NCBI GenBank assembly: GCA_017311315.1
Contig: CM029671.1
Location: 17,792,565 to 17,856,564, forward strand
Direction: 5' to 3'
Origin: Dendrocalamus latiflorus
Lineage: Eukaryota; Streptophyta; Magnoliopsida; Poales; Poaceae
Length of the DNA: 64,000 nt
Positions 20,800-32,330 of the stretch are shown here, piece after piece (position 1 is the first letter of the stretch; the number at the start of each line of letters is the position of its first letter). The notes beneath the pieces were generated by a model that ran no database searches, was not told the DNA's origin, and saw only the letters and a program-made list of their open reading frames with translations. The position numbers were made by a program, and so were the translations under genes.

Positions 20800-22510
20800 A
20801 TGGCTGGGGCCGCCGCAATGGCGAGCAAGAGTCGAATTGGTGCTCGCTAGGGCTGGGGCCGGAGGAGGAGGAGAGGGAATCTGGCTCCTTCCCCGCTACC
20901 ATCCTCCTGTTCGTCCTCATCGGCGCCGCCGCCACCACCGCTGTCGTACGTATACTCCCCAGCCATAACCCGCATCTCCCCTCCCCCCACCGCGAATTTC
21001 TCGAACCCTAATTCGAGTTGCGGCGGCTGTGAGGCCACCCGATGTGTAAATTTCGCAGTGCTAGCTGCTTCTAGTGTAGCCTTGTAGGGTCTGTGCGCTG
21101 CTGCTTCAGTGGAGTGTAGCTGGGCTGAGCCAATCTCACTGAAATGATCATTCACTTGAACTTTTGCTCTTTTTGTGTAGTGGTGGATGCATTTGGATAT
21201 GTTACATATGTAACTAATCATGCATTTGTCTGGCAATTTGCAGGTTGGTCAACTTCGTCGGACGGTTAGCTGGTTCTACACACTGATTCTAAAATAGTTA
21301 TCATTTTATACATGGATTTTGTAAGCAGAATTGCGCTAGTGGCAAATTTCGGACAGAATGTTAAAACCGTTTTCTTTGATTGAAGCTTAGTAGGTCGGAA
21401 CCATACGTGTACTGGAAAGACATACCTCGTGGGCCGAATCGGTGTGGTGAAGCCTGCGGCTAGGGCCGTAAAAAAAGCTCGAAGTTCGCGAGCTATTCGA
21501 GTTCGGCTTATTCTAGGCTCGATTCGAACTCGATTCGAACTTAAAACGAGCCGAACTCGAGCTTACTCTCGAGCTCGCGAGCTTCACCGAGCCGAGCTCG
21601 AATAGTTCGCGAGCCCCGATTCGAGCTTAAATAGTAATACATATTAATTCTTACCGAGCTTCCTCGAGCCGAACTCGAGCTCGAGCTTGTCTTATTATTG
21701 AAAATTAGTGTCTATTTAAATTATTTTGACTGTTATCGAGTTTACTAGAGCCGAGCTCGAACTTAAAATTTTCTTATTATTGAAAATAGTGCATAATAAA
21801 TTATTTTAATTGTTTTCGAGCTTCAACGAGCCGAGCTCGAGCCTAGGTCCAGGCTCGGACCCCAACTCGAGCTCGGCTTGAGCTTCTACCGAGCTCGAGC
21901 CTGGAAGGTCAAGCTCGCTCGAGCTCGGCTCGTTTACAACCCTACCTGGGGCCGGTATTACCGGAGGATGCAGGAGAAGAGTGAGGATCAAAGGGAGAGA
22001 GTGGTCAGTACCCTGCTTGCACGTAGGATACTAGGAATGTATTTATGGATTTTTTACATTTCAATAGTCATGTTATCATTTAACCATAGGATACTAGGAA
22101 TCTATTTATGGATTTTTACATTTCAACAGTCATGTTATCATTTAACCATACACGCTGAAAGCATATATTGTCAATGCCTCAATTCTTGTTCTTGATATTT
22201 CAAGATTAACTGCCGTACAAACATCAATCGCTTTAGAGATTAATAAACTGCTGTTACGGTCCAGCTGGAGCATTTCCTCAGTCAATTTGTTCCTAAATAG
22301 ACTATTGATCTTAGGAAAATATTGGTGAAGCAATTTCACAATGTACTTGTGTATAGGGCCATGGTTTCACTATGTTAGTCACTCATTGTCTTTTGTAACT
22401 GCGTGCTGATATGTTTCAGCTAATCCTCAACCAACATTAGTGCTTTCTGTAGGAACGCATCAGGCGCATGCAAGATATGTTCAAGAAGGAGAGAAGTAAA
22501 TGTCAGGATT
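20800..22510 (+). pseudogene. Truncated DnaJ-domain gene, copy A
   Basis: Matches exons 1-4 of the intact copy at 61836. Exon 1 (to 20945) keeps ESNWCSLGLGPEEEE and the hydrophobic ATILLFVLIGAAATTA. The normal ATG region is rearranged. Exon 2 (21244-21285) has lost its GT donor, because the sequence goes directly to ATTCTAAAA. Exon 3 (21386-22003) is split by a MITE at 21461-21944. Exon 4 starts at 22453 and stops abruptly at about 22510, where copia DNA begins. No J domain remains. Confidence 0.88.
21461..21944. mobile_element. hAT MITE inside DnaJ exon 3 of copy A
   Basis: A 484-bp element starts TAGGGCCGTAAA and ends TTTACAACCCTA. The flanking 8-bp duplication is CCTGCGGC / CCTGGGGC (one change). 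The interior is made of GAGCTCGAGCTC-like repeats. Units C-E show the empty site CCTGGGGCCGG. Confidence 0.88.
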
Positions 22511-22717
22511 ATTTTCCATACTTTCATGTATCTCTTTGCCATTTTGATTAATCATAATTATTTAAATTACCTTTAATAACTAAATTAACAGTAAAATTAT
22601 AGAAAATACATAGAAAAATTTTCTGGAGCATTATGAGAATCTTGGTACCATCATCTAACTTATTCCATGCAAATTTTACCTACAGCAAATTTATATATTT
22701 CTTTTATGCACATGTAG

Positions 22718-25700
22718 ATGACAAGCATCATGAACCGGGAGTTCGAGGAGTTGGCTTAGCATGGCCTAAACTAATTGACTTGGGCTTCCAACGTCGAGAT
22801 TGCACTTGAGCCAAGAATCTCTACGTTGCCATTGGGATTGGTGCATCAGAAGATGCCAAACTCACACCTGAGTAAAATGATCAAGCACTTTACTTCCTCA
22901 GGCATCACCTCTGTCTCACTCTTAAGAATGAGTATATGGCAGAGAAGAGCTCACTAGCATTATGGATTGTACTCAAGAAGTGGTTCGAGAAGCTAAAGTT
23001 AACATTCTTCCCCAAACAGAGTAGGAATAGACCCGACTTAGATTTGCTAACTTTAAGACGGTTGGGGAGTATAACTCCGCTCTGCACACAGACAAGTCAC
23101 AGATGAGCAGAAAATTGAGAAGACCCTCTCTACCTTCCACACAATGCAGTGCAGTCTGCGCGTAACTATCGTCAAGACGACTACAAGGAGTATCTTGAAT
23201 TGATTGATATTAAGCAGATTATAGAGGCACAGGATAAAGTTCTCTGCAAAAACTTTATTGCACAGCCACCTGAGAGCTCCGCTGACCGTGAGGCCAACGT
23301 TGGGAGCTATAAGGTACAAAGGCCTATAATGAAGAAAAGGGGAAGAAAGGGCAAAGCCATAGCCCAGAAAGGCAAGTCAAATGATCCATAGGAAAATAAG
23401 ATCAGCAAATTAAAGAGGGACAGCAAGCCCTATAGTCAATAAGACCAAACCTGCATGTGTGGCAAGTGGGGGCACTGGTCGCGTATCTGTAAAGAGCCGC
23501 AACATATCGTCGATGCCTTCCAGGCCAAAAAGAAGAAGGGCGGCAATGGGCAACATTAAACCCACTTTCCCTTCGTTGAGGGGGAGAGTTCCCAAGAGCT
23601 ATCTGCACTAATGGAGATTGACTCCACTCCTGCAGCAGCACCCCCTCTTGACATTGCAGTCGCCACCGCCATGATTTCCTAGGAAGAGCATCTCACCCCT
23701 GAGAAGATAGCACCGAAGTCTCTGGTTTCTTAGCAGATTCAGTCCAATGCACAAAATGCATTTAGACTTTAATTGTCATTCATTTCATGTGTGAAAAAAA
23801 TAAGTTAGATTTTGCATTGATGGTACTTAAACAATTTATTTTCTCATGATGATTGGATGATATTAATTAATTAATTCATTTATTCAGTCAATAATAGCAT
23901 GATATGTTTTGATATTTAAAGTATTTTATTTATGTGTTGATTGTCTTCTACTACATATTAATAAAGTACTTTATATTAGAACGCGTGTGGTGCCCTATGG
24001 AGGAAGTGTGCTTAGCTAATAGTGGCACAATAAATACCATCTTGAGAGAGATAAAATTCTTTCAATCGATTAGCAAGAATGATGGCAGCCTTACAACCAT
24101 CGTTGGTAGCGATGCTTGTATCATAGGCTGCTCAGGAAGAATCACAATTATACTCCCAATGGACATAACTTTGGTCATTCAAGAAGTATTGTTGTACCCA
24201 GAATCGACTAGAACTCCCCTAAGCTTTAAGGACATTCACGCTAATGGTTTTTATGTTGAAACTGAAGAAAAGTATAACAAGAAATACCTACTCATTACAA
24301 AGCATGAAACAAGTGGAAAAGAGGTATTAGAAAGACTTTCTTCATTTGAAACTGGGCTGTACTACACAAATATTAAGGCACCCGTAGTCTACACTATCCT
24401 GAAAACTATATTTAGAAGCTCTGAACTTTTCTATCTCTAGTATGATAGATTAGGACACCTATGTCTTAGGATGATAAGAAATATAATTAACAATTCATAG
24501 AGATATAATATTGATGTAAAGAATTTTCTGAATCAAGAAGATTTTATGTGCCCCGCATGTGCCACCGGGAAATTAATTACTAGACCTTCTGCTCTAAAAG
24601 TAAGAATGACATCCCTTCATTCTTGGAACACATCCAAGGAGACATTTACAGTCCTATACAGCTACTGTCAGGGCCATTTAAATATTTTATGGTGCTCAGC
24701 GATGCTTTCTCGAAATGGTCACACGTATGTTTATTATCTACGCGAAACTATGCTTTTGCAAAGCTGATTTCACATAATTTCCCTGATCATCATATAAAGT
24801 CTATCAGAATGAACAACATCAGAGAATTTATTTTCAAAGGCATTTGATGATTATTGTATGGCAATGGGAATTAAAGTTGAGCATTTTGTTCCGTATGTCC
24901 ACACCCAGAATGGACTAGCAAAATCATTAATTAAGAGAATTAAATTTATTACGCGATTGCTTTTGCATAATAGTAATTTACCAACTACATGTTGGGGACA
25001 CAGAGTTCTACATATAGCAATTCTCATAAACTTTAGACCATCGGCATATAGCATCCATTCACCGATGCAACTAAAGCAAGGGTCAGCACTGAAAATTTCT
25101 CATCTCCATAGGTTTGGTTGCAAAGTTTACGTACCTATATCTCCACCACGGCGTACCATAATGAGCCCTCTCCGAAAGTCTGGGATATACGTCAGTTATG
25201 AGACATCATCCATAATCAGATACTTGGACCCCCATGACAGCAGATTTGCACACCGCCCATTTCGCTGATAGTATATTTGATGAGAATAGTTTCCTGACAT
25301 TAGGGGGGAGGAAATCAACCCCTTGGTGAAAAATATCGGGAAATTACGTGGCAAGTCATGGGAATCCATGCACATAACCCGCGCACTAGTGAAGCAAATA
25401 GATAAGTCCAAAAGATCATTGATTTGCAAGCATTAGCAAACCAACTGTCTGTCCACTTTAGTGATTTAAAGAGTGTGACCAAGTCGTATATGCTTATACG
25501 CAATGCATCGGAGATGGTTGAAATACTAAAGAAAGTTGAAGGTATCCCTAATCCTATCCAAAGGCCTCAGAATAAAAGGACGAGAACTCCGGCTCCTCGA
25601 ATCCAAGTAACTAGAGATGCTTGATGAAAAAGAATAAGAAGGACTTGATACAACAAATCACTGAAGTTCTCCCAAATCAGAAGGAGAGCTAGTTGAGACC

Positions 25701-27240
25701 TGGCACTAGTATGACACATTCAAGAAGAGGCATACCAGACTTGAACATTCCCATGGAGGGAGAAACCAGCATAGATATGTATGCATGCATCGGAGCTGAA
25801 AAACTAAAGGGACTTGCCCCCGCAACTAGAAGAAGTGGTGAGCAAGTAGGAGCACTAGAAAAATCAGTTCATGATTAAATAGCTATAAACTATGTGCACA
25901 CAGGAGAATCCATGAATAGGATAACATCCAATGTTGATATTTATTTTGCAAAGAAAATTACTGCAATCATCGATCTTGATCTAGAGCCTGCATCACTCAC
26001 CGAATGTAAGAAAAGATTAGATTGGGATGATTGAAAAAGGTAATAGAAACTAAATTATTATCTCTGAATAAAAGAAAGATGTTTGGGCCTGTAAGCTGCA
26101 CGCTTCCCCATGTGCCCCCGTAGAGCATAAGTGTGTATTTATTCGAAAGAGAAATGAGAAAAAATGAAGTTGTAAGATATAAAGCAAGACTTGTTGCACA
26201 AGGTTTCACTCTACGACTAAAAGTTGATTATGAAGAAACATATTCCCTGGTTAGGGGTGGTATTACCTTTAGATATTTAATCTTGATGGCGGTGAACTTA
26301 AATTTAGAAATAAAATTAATGGATGTGGTAACTATATAGTTTTATGGAAACTTGGATTCAGACATTTCATGAAGGTATCTGAAGGTATCTCTATCCTGAA
26401 TCAAGATAGAGCAAATAGAAACATATACAATATGAAAATCAGGAAATCATTGTACGGAATTAAGTAATCAGGTAGGATGTGGTATAATCATTTAAGCGAC
26501 TTTCTATATAAGAAAGGCTACACTGACAATGAGGATTATCCCTGTGTATTTAGCAAATTGCACTAGAACGAACATTGCATTTGCCGTAAACCTATTAGTA
26601 AGGTATAGTACAGAACCTACCAAAAGGTATTGGTAAAGAATAAAGGACATCTTTGATAACTGTAAGGAAGCAAATACCTTGGACTATTCCACAAAAAGAA
26701 CCAAGATCTGAATATGACTGGCTATGTAGATATAGGGTACTTGTCAAATCTGCATACTGCTAGGTCACAAACAGGTTATGTATTTCTGTGTGGAGGAGCT
26801 GCAATCTCATGGAAATCGTCTAAGCAAAGTCTGGTATCTACTTCGGTGAATCACTTGGAAATCATAGCATTGTACGAAGCCACACGAGAATGTGCTTGGT
26901 TTTGACAAATGATTCACCACATCCAGCAGTTATGTAGGTTGAATATCGTGCAAGCCCATATAATTATCTATGAAGATAATGCAGTTTATATTGCACAAGT
27001 ATAGACGGGTTACGTGAAGAGTCATCTTACAAAACATATCAACCCCAAGTTCTTCTATGCTCATGAATTACAAAAGATGGACGAAATTAAAATTTTACAT
27101 ATTAAGTCGTATGAAAATCTTGTAGATTTATTCACTAAGTCACTTCCAGCATCTAACTTTGAAAGGTATATATATGGAATTAAAATGATGAGACTTAGAG
27201 AAGTACAAAATTCAGGGGGAGACTCTTCTCCAGTTCACTA
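22718..27240 (+). mobile_element. Degenerate Ty1-copia gag-pol
   Basis: The domains are in copia order. Gag starts near 22718 (MTSIMNREFEELA, LTWASNVEIAL, VLKKWFEKL). A zinc-knuckle-like CGKWGHWSRICK lies near 23460. The GAG-pre-integrase region is about 24000-24570 and integrase about 24600-25060 (HIQGDIYSPI; HTQNGLAKSLIKR). Reverse transcriptase remnants lie near 26150-26330 (YKARLVAQGF) and RNase H at about 26714-26905 (ARSQTGYVFLCGGAAISWKS). The C-terminus SKSLPASNFE-like text and a GGGGGAG polypurine tract follow. Many stops and frameshifts make it inactive. Confidence 0.92.
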
Positions 27241-27485
27241 TTAAAACTTGATCACAAAAATTGAGTACCCAAAAGAATACATCCTGTAAATTAAATGAAA
27301 TTGGGTGAATTGTACTCTTTTTCCTTGACGAGTTTTTCTAAAGTTTTTCGGCCAAGTTTTTCAATGAGGTAATTCGTGCAACATAACATGTATCATGTAC
27401 TCTTTTTTCAAATTTTTTTTCACTGGGTTTTTTTTGTAGTTTTGATGAGGCATGAACGTGTCGGATGAGTTTCTAAGGGGTAGTA

Positions 27486-27716
27486 TTGGGAAACTTAGGT
27501 CTGGACTTGTAAGCCTGGCCCATGGTGAGTATCTCACCACTTAATCTATATATAGGGTTCCTAATCATTGAGCTTGAATTTGAAAAAGAGAAAGCAGTAA
27601 AGAAATGAGTTCTCTCATCTCTCTGTGTTCAATTTGTTTTGTACTTTCATTATTCTGTATTTGATTCATCTCTCTTGTCTAGAAGAAATTGCTCGGACTA
27701 AACTCGTCAAACAGTT
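27486..27716 (+). mobile_element. Ty1-copia 3' LTR (decayed)
   Basis: Starts TATTGGGAAAC after the CTAAGGGG tract. It shares the TCTCACCACTTAATCTATATATAGG and CTCTGTGTTCAATTTGTTTT blocks with the LTR at 13208. Its end is altered relative to that LTR (AAACAGTTTGAG instead of GATGAGGGTTCCTCA). The same altered end is found before PR-1 C, D and E. Confidence 0.75.
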
Positions 27717-27719
27717 TGA

Positions 27720-28320
27720 GCGCAATCTCTCCCACAGGCAGACGAGCAAAACATTTTTTTTTGGGGATGATTTGCTGTACATCACGCTATTAAAAAAATT
27801 TCGGACTGATTTTCTCTGCACCATGCTATGGAGATTCTTTTTTAAAAAAACTCAGTCAAATTTCTCATTGCCAACTACATCTTCTCCAACTACGGCGAAC
27901 GCAATCCCCCATGTACGTACACAGCCCAATCTTTCCCCATTTCTTTGTGCTAGGAGATTAGTATAATCTATGATCTGTATATTGTTTATGGTAATTTGTA
28001 TTACATTTGCAGTCCTGATCAACTCGGCTTCGGCTTCTGGCTTCTAGCTTATTTTTCACTATTCATAAGTTTCGTCTTTTTTCTGAACTTTTGGCTTTTT
28101 GTTGAGTTTTTTGCCGGTTCTTTTTTCCCCGTATTTATTTGTATTATACGTAATGGGATAACATATTTTTTATTTTTAAATTTTTTAAATTTAATTATGC
28201 TAAATAAGCCTTTGTCAGCTACAGTGTTTTTTTCAGCCAGCTACAGTGTTTTCAGCCATAAGCCACGAGTTTTTCAGCCGAACCGATCACCACCTTATTA
28301 CAACACAAATGCAGGCATCA
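27720..28320. other. Conserved PR-1 downstream spacer of unit B
   Basis: The part from GCAATCTCTCCCACAGGCAG to about 27920 recurs before units C, D and E. About 27960-28300 is unique to unit B and T-rich. No gene was recognised. Confidence 0.6.
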
Positions 28321-28329
28321 TATATTATA

Positions 28330-28576
28330 CTTCCTCCAATCACAAAAGAGTGACATTTTAGTATGCGTACAATCAGACTTTATAAACTTTAGTTATTGAT
28401 ATTTCGATGAATATTTAGATTGGGCATATAAAAATAGTATGTTTATATTTATCTCAAAAAGTACTTAAATAATATTATAATCTTATTACTATATTAAAAT
28501 AGAAATTAGTGACTAAATTTGTATTTTAGATACTACATCAATATTCAAAATGTTATTTTTTTGTGACCGAAGGAAG
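28330..28576. mobile_element. Stowaway-like MITE
   Basis: Terminal repeats CTTCCTCCAATCACAAAA and, reversed, CTTCCTTCGGTCACAAAA are flanked by the TA dinucleotide on each side. It is AT-rich, 247 bp and without coding capacity. It sits downstream of PR-1 B and recurs at the same place in units C-E but not in A. Confidence 0.85.
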
Positions 28577-28907
28577 TACATGCATAAAAGCTTACCTATA
28601 CATATATGTGTGTGCAGGACTCCGGAGTTGCACCACACAAACATAGACATATATTCCAATCTCTCATAATTTATTTATTAATTATTATTTCAAGCATGTA
28701 TATTTAACTGCATATGTCAATGCATATATGTATTACAGTATCTGCATGGCTTATTCCATATAGCACGCAATGCCTGCAGAGAGCTAGCTACGTCCGTACG
28801 TAAGAAAGAGTACGTACGTGTACAGTACAGCACTATAGCATGACGTACACATAGTATAATTAATGTAAGTGTTATGCTACACACGGACGTACGCTGTACG
28901 CATAACA

Positions 28908-29450
28908 CTAGTTGCTGTTAATAAGGATACGGTCATACGGGCGCTCTCCCTGGACGTTGCCGGCGGGGGCGTAGTTGCAGGTGATGAAGACGCCGCCGTT
29001 GTTGCAGACTACGCGCGCGCACCCGATGGCCGTCGTGCGGCTCCACACCACCTGCGTGTAGTGGCCGCACATCGTCCCCTCCACGCAGCTGTTGCTGTCG
29101 TAGTCGTAGTTGGGCTTCTCTGCCATCCACAGGCCCACGGCGTCCGCCGCCGTCCAGTCCGCGCCGGCCCCGCCCACGAACAGGTTCTCGCCGTAGCCGA
29201 AGCTCCCCAGGTCGGGGGAGTGGATGCCCTGGCAGTCGCCGGTGCGCTGGCTCGCGTAGCTCTCGGCATACGCCGCCACGTTGTCGTCCCACGTCACCTC
29301 CTGGGCGACGCCCTCCGCGCGGCGGGCGGCGTTATGGAGGTCCACGAAGTCCTGCGGCGAGTTCTGCGCCGTGGACGTGGTGCCGGACATGGCCAGCACG
29401 AGGGCAAAGCAGGCTATTACTGGTACCATCTTATTTGCCGGTGTCTCCAT
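28908..29450 (-). CDS. PR-1 family secreted CAP protein (copy B)
   Basis: An intronless 180-codon gene nearly identical to copy A. The only amino-acid change I see is Gly56 to Asp, besides a few silent changes. The signal peptide (1-28), six CAP cysteines, His77/Glu88/Glu111/His130 and the motifs GHYTQVVW and CNYAPAGN are all present. The C-terminus again extends eight residues past the ERPY end of typical PR-1. It is a putative apoplastic defence protein, divergent from DnaJ copy B about 4.7 kb away. A TATA box at the same distance as in copy A suggests a conserved core promoter, but a 1.2-kb insertion begins about 160 bp upstream of the start. Confidence 0.93.
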   Translation of the reverse strand: METPANKMVPVIACFALVLAMSGTTSTAQNSPQDFVDLHNAARRAEGVAQEVTWDDNVAAYAESYASQRTGDCQGIHSPDLGSFGYGENLFVGGAGADWTAADAVGLWMAEKPNYDYDSNSCVEGTMCGHYTQVVWSRTTAIGCARVVCNNGGVFITCNYAPAGNVQGERPYDRILINSN

Positions 29451-29567
29451 GTGTGTGTATATTGCTAGCTAGCTTAATTTGCACGAGATAGCTAATGAGA
29501 TCGATCGATGTGTGTGCAATTAAGTATGTGGTTGTGTTGCATTATGATCGATGTGTTACTCGCGAGG

Positions 29568-29577
29568 TATATTTATA
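29568..29577 (-). promoter_or_regulatory. TATA box of PR-1 B
   Basis: TATAAATATA on the minus strand, about 118 bp before the ATG at 29450, conserved in all array copies. Confidence 0.75.
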
Positions 29578-29610
29578 CTGGATGCCCAAGCTAATTAAGT
29601 ATGTCCAATT

Positions 29611-30785
29611 GTTGGTTTATGTGCCTGAACTTTGTCTTACATGAGATACTACTTTTCTCTCCTTTTTTTTAATTTTCTCTCCACCTCAGCTTTTATCCTA
29701 GATGGCATGATATAGGTATTGCTGAGTAGAAGCATTGAGAGTGCCCAGCTCGATCGCAAGGTGGCTAATACAATTAAGGAGTTGTCTATTCATCAACTTA
29801 CTTTTGTGACTTGCTGGATAAGATTGTACTCATTACTTGCTAAACAACAAACAAAAAATCAAAGAGACATCAATGATCAAGCTGTTGATGAAGTTCCAAA
29901 AGAACCCTACTTCGTTGACGTCGATTGGTTTTAGGTCTTAGTCACACTTAGGGTTGCAAACGGAGCGGATACGGATAGATTTTTTGTCGGAATCGGAGTT
30001 GGACACGGATAGTGCCGGATACGAATACGAATGCGGATATTTTCGGTCACGAATACGGAGCGAATACATGCCGCTCCGAATACGGTTAGTTTCGATCACG
30101 GATATTTAGCGCGAAAGCAAATTTCACATGGTGACAGAGACAAATTAAGCAAATTGAGATCTAATACGAGTGTACCAGCGTTGCAACAGCCACCGAAACA
30201 AACAATCTTATATAAACAAATGATGCTACATTTTAAGAAGAGTCGAAGATTTTAACTGGTTGGCGGAGAGGCCAGGTATCCGACTCTGTTTCCGTATCCG
30301 GTAACTATCCGGAAAAAAATATCCGGATTGTTCTGTATCCGTTGGATAATGTTTTTTCCGAATCAGTTTCCATATTCGACAAAAAATATCCGAATCCGTT
30401 TCTGTATCCGACAAAACCTTCTGATATCCGAAAATTTGCTCCAAATTGTATCCGAATTAAAACGGACGGACGGTCGGTCGGGAAATATCCGCTCCATTTG
30501 CACCCCTAGCCACACTCAAGTTTGCCTGTGGATCCTTCTTTTATAATGTAAGATAACTTTAGACTTACATGCTCACTGCGTCAAAACCTGGTTGTTAAAC
30601 CTTACTTTTGTAATAAAGTTTGGCTCTTTTGTTGTAAGCATATGTTATTGTGGTGCTTACTCATGTACAATACTCCACAACAGAATAGTCCTGGGTAGTT
30701 GGAGGGATTACCAGACACCTTTACAAATAGGAACATTATAAGTGTTGTGCAATTTTAGATGGCCGAGAGATCAAAATTTTGCAAT
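29611..30785 (+). other. Unclassified block upstream of PR-1 B, absent from unit A
   Basis: Unit A passes directly from CCAATTTATTAAGAATTAG, whereas units B-E carry an inserted block here. In B an open frame at 29719-29934 (71 aa, ending EPYFVDVDWF) is uninterrupted. It is followed by a 3'-UTR-like AT-rich stretch with AATAAAG. I do not recognise the protein. It may be the last exon of a mobile-element or host gene. Unit B has a hAT MITE at 29949-30508; units C-E have a different 1.9-kb insertion instead. Confidence 0.55.
29949..30508. mobile_element. hAT MITE in the unit B upstream block
   Basis: A 560-bp element begins TAGGGTTGCAAACGGAGCGG and ends with the inverted form (TAGGGGTGCAAATGGAGCGG). 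Target duplication GTCACACT / GCCACACT is 8 bp with one change. Units C-E have the empty site (TAGCCACACTCGAG). The interior is filled with ATCCG/CGGATA motifs. Confidence 0.9.
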
Positions 30786-32050
30786 TAATTAAGAATTAGT
30801 AAAGCCATACTCCTACTTGGCAAGTCGCCGTATAATTAATACTCCTGCTTAGCACGTGGCCGTACCTAATAGGCTCGTTAAATACGATACCACCCAATCT
30901 TCCAATGCATGTGAGAGATTTGGTATGACTAGACCTGGTCTTGCGCTGCCGCCCTAGCGACCTTTCCTTAATAATAAAAAAGATTCGTTTGACCTAATTC
31001 ACCGGTCATGCATGCACCGTATGGATCCACACTGCTTTGTTGGCATGTCTGCTAGTGTTGTTTTTTCCCTGTGAAGATCATTAACAAGTCCATGCATGAA
31101 GCAACTTGATTTTTATTGTTAAGCGGTCCAATTCAAACACGTTTTTATTCGAGACATGAGACGACAAAAGGTAAGGCAGATTTGCCAATCAAGTTGCATG
31201 TAACCCAGCTTTAATACTGGTGAGGCACTCGGTAACCCGATCAAGACAACTGTTCAAATCCATACAACATGCAGGAGCAAAGAGGTATTTGACAACTCTA
31301 TACTCTGTACAGGGAGGAGGAAATTTCACGTGCTGCTCTCTTTTACTATATTATTTTTATGTTGCTTATATTTAAAAGTTTTAAAAAAATATAAAAATCG
31401 ATCGCATTATATAGTTTTACTATATTATTCTCTTTAGATTATATTTTACCGTCTTGTAAAATTTCAATATCAAAATCGATCGCATTAGAAATACATGATA
31501 TTGACATGCAGTGAAAATAAAATAGCGAGCAATTATTACTCTTCGTCACATAGTTGTGCATGAAGCCAATTTAGGTGGTGCTCCAACTATCTTTTGGCTT
31601 AAACTTCTCGCTGTGGTTTTTGACTAAAATTGCATGGTAACAGCTGTTAGCATTTTGAAGAAAAAATAAAAAAGATAAAAAAATCATTATATTGTCACGG
31701 ACGTTGCAAATTAATAAGGGAAAAAGAAAAGCCCAAAAAACTAAAATAAGCTAAAATTAGAAACTGATACATTTCAAATGGCTTCTGTCTTAAATAAATC
31801 TAAAACAAAAAAACCAGAAACTAATTCGTTTGGAATAGGCCCTTAGACATCCCATTGGTCTCCATACAATTTTCCGGCCCCTACAGAAAAGAAGTTGGAA
31901 AACTCATTTCCAAGACACTTACATGTGGCCCTAGACGTTCTAGTGAGTCACCGACTGTGGGGCCGAGTCATCTCGGTCCCACCTGCAGCCTCACATCCGC
32001 CAACCATCATCTCTCCCTCCCCGGTATCCCCCTCGTGCTAGCCTCGCCGG

Positions 32051-32303
32051 TAGGGGTGGAAAAAAAGCTCGTTAGTGGGGCTCGTTGGCTCGGTTCAAAA
32101 TTACTTCAATTATACTTGTTAATTGGTTAAACATTAAAATGAGTCGATTTCAAATAAATTTGAATTTTGCTTAAGCTCGGCTCGGCTCGTTAGCTCGTTT
32201 CTAAAAATACTTTTAAATTATATGTAAAATGATATTAAATCAAACTATGTCATTTTTAGAAAAAGCTCGCTAAGACGAGAAGTTGGCTCGATATCCACCC
32301 CTA
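32051..32303. mobile_element. Short hAT MITE, unit B only
   Basis: A 253-bp element with perfect termini TAGGGGTGGA and TCCACCCCTA. A perfect 8-bp duplication, CTCGCCGG, lies at 32043-32050 and 32304-32311. Units A and C-E lack it and have a single copy of the target. Confidence 0.93.
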
Positions 32304-32330
32304 CTCGCCGGCATCGAGCACGGTAACTCC

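Noticed and set aside
23934..25268. Plus-strand open frames of 136-168 codons as host genes
   Set aside because: Their motifs are copia GAG-pre-integrase and integrase, in the order of one decayed gag-pol.
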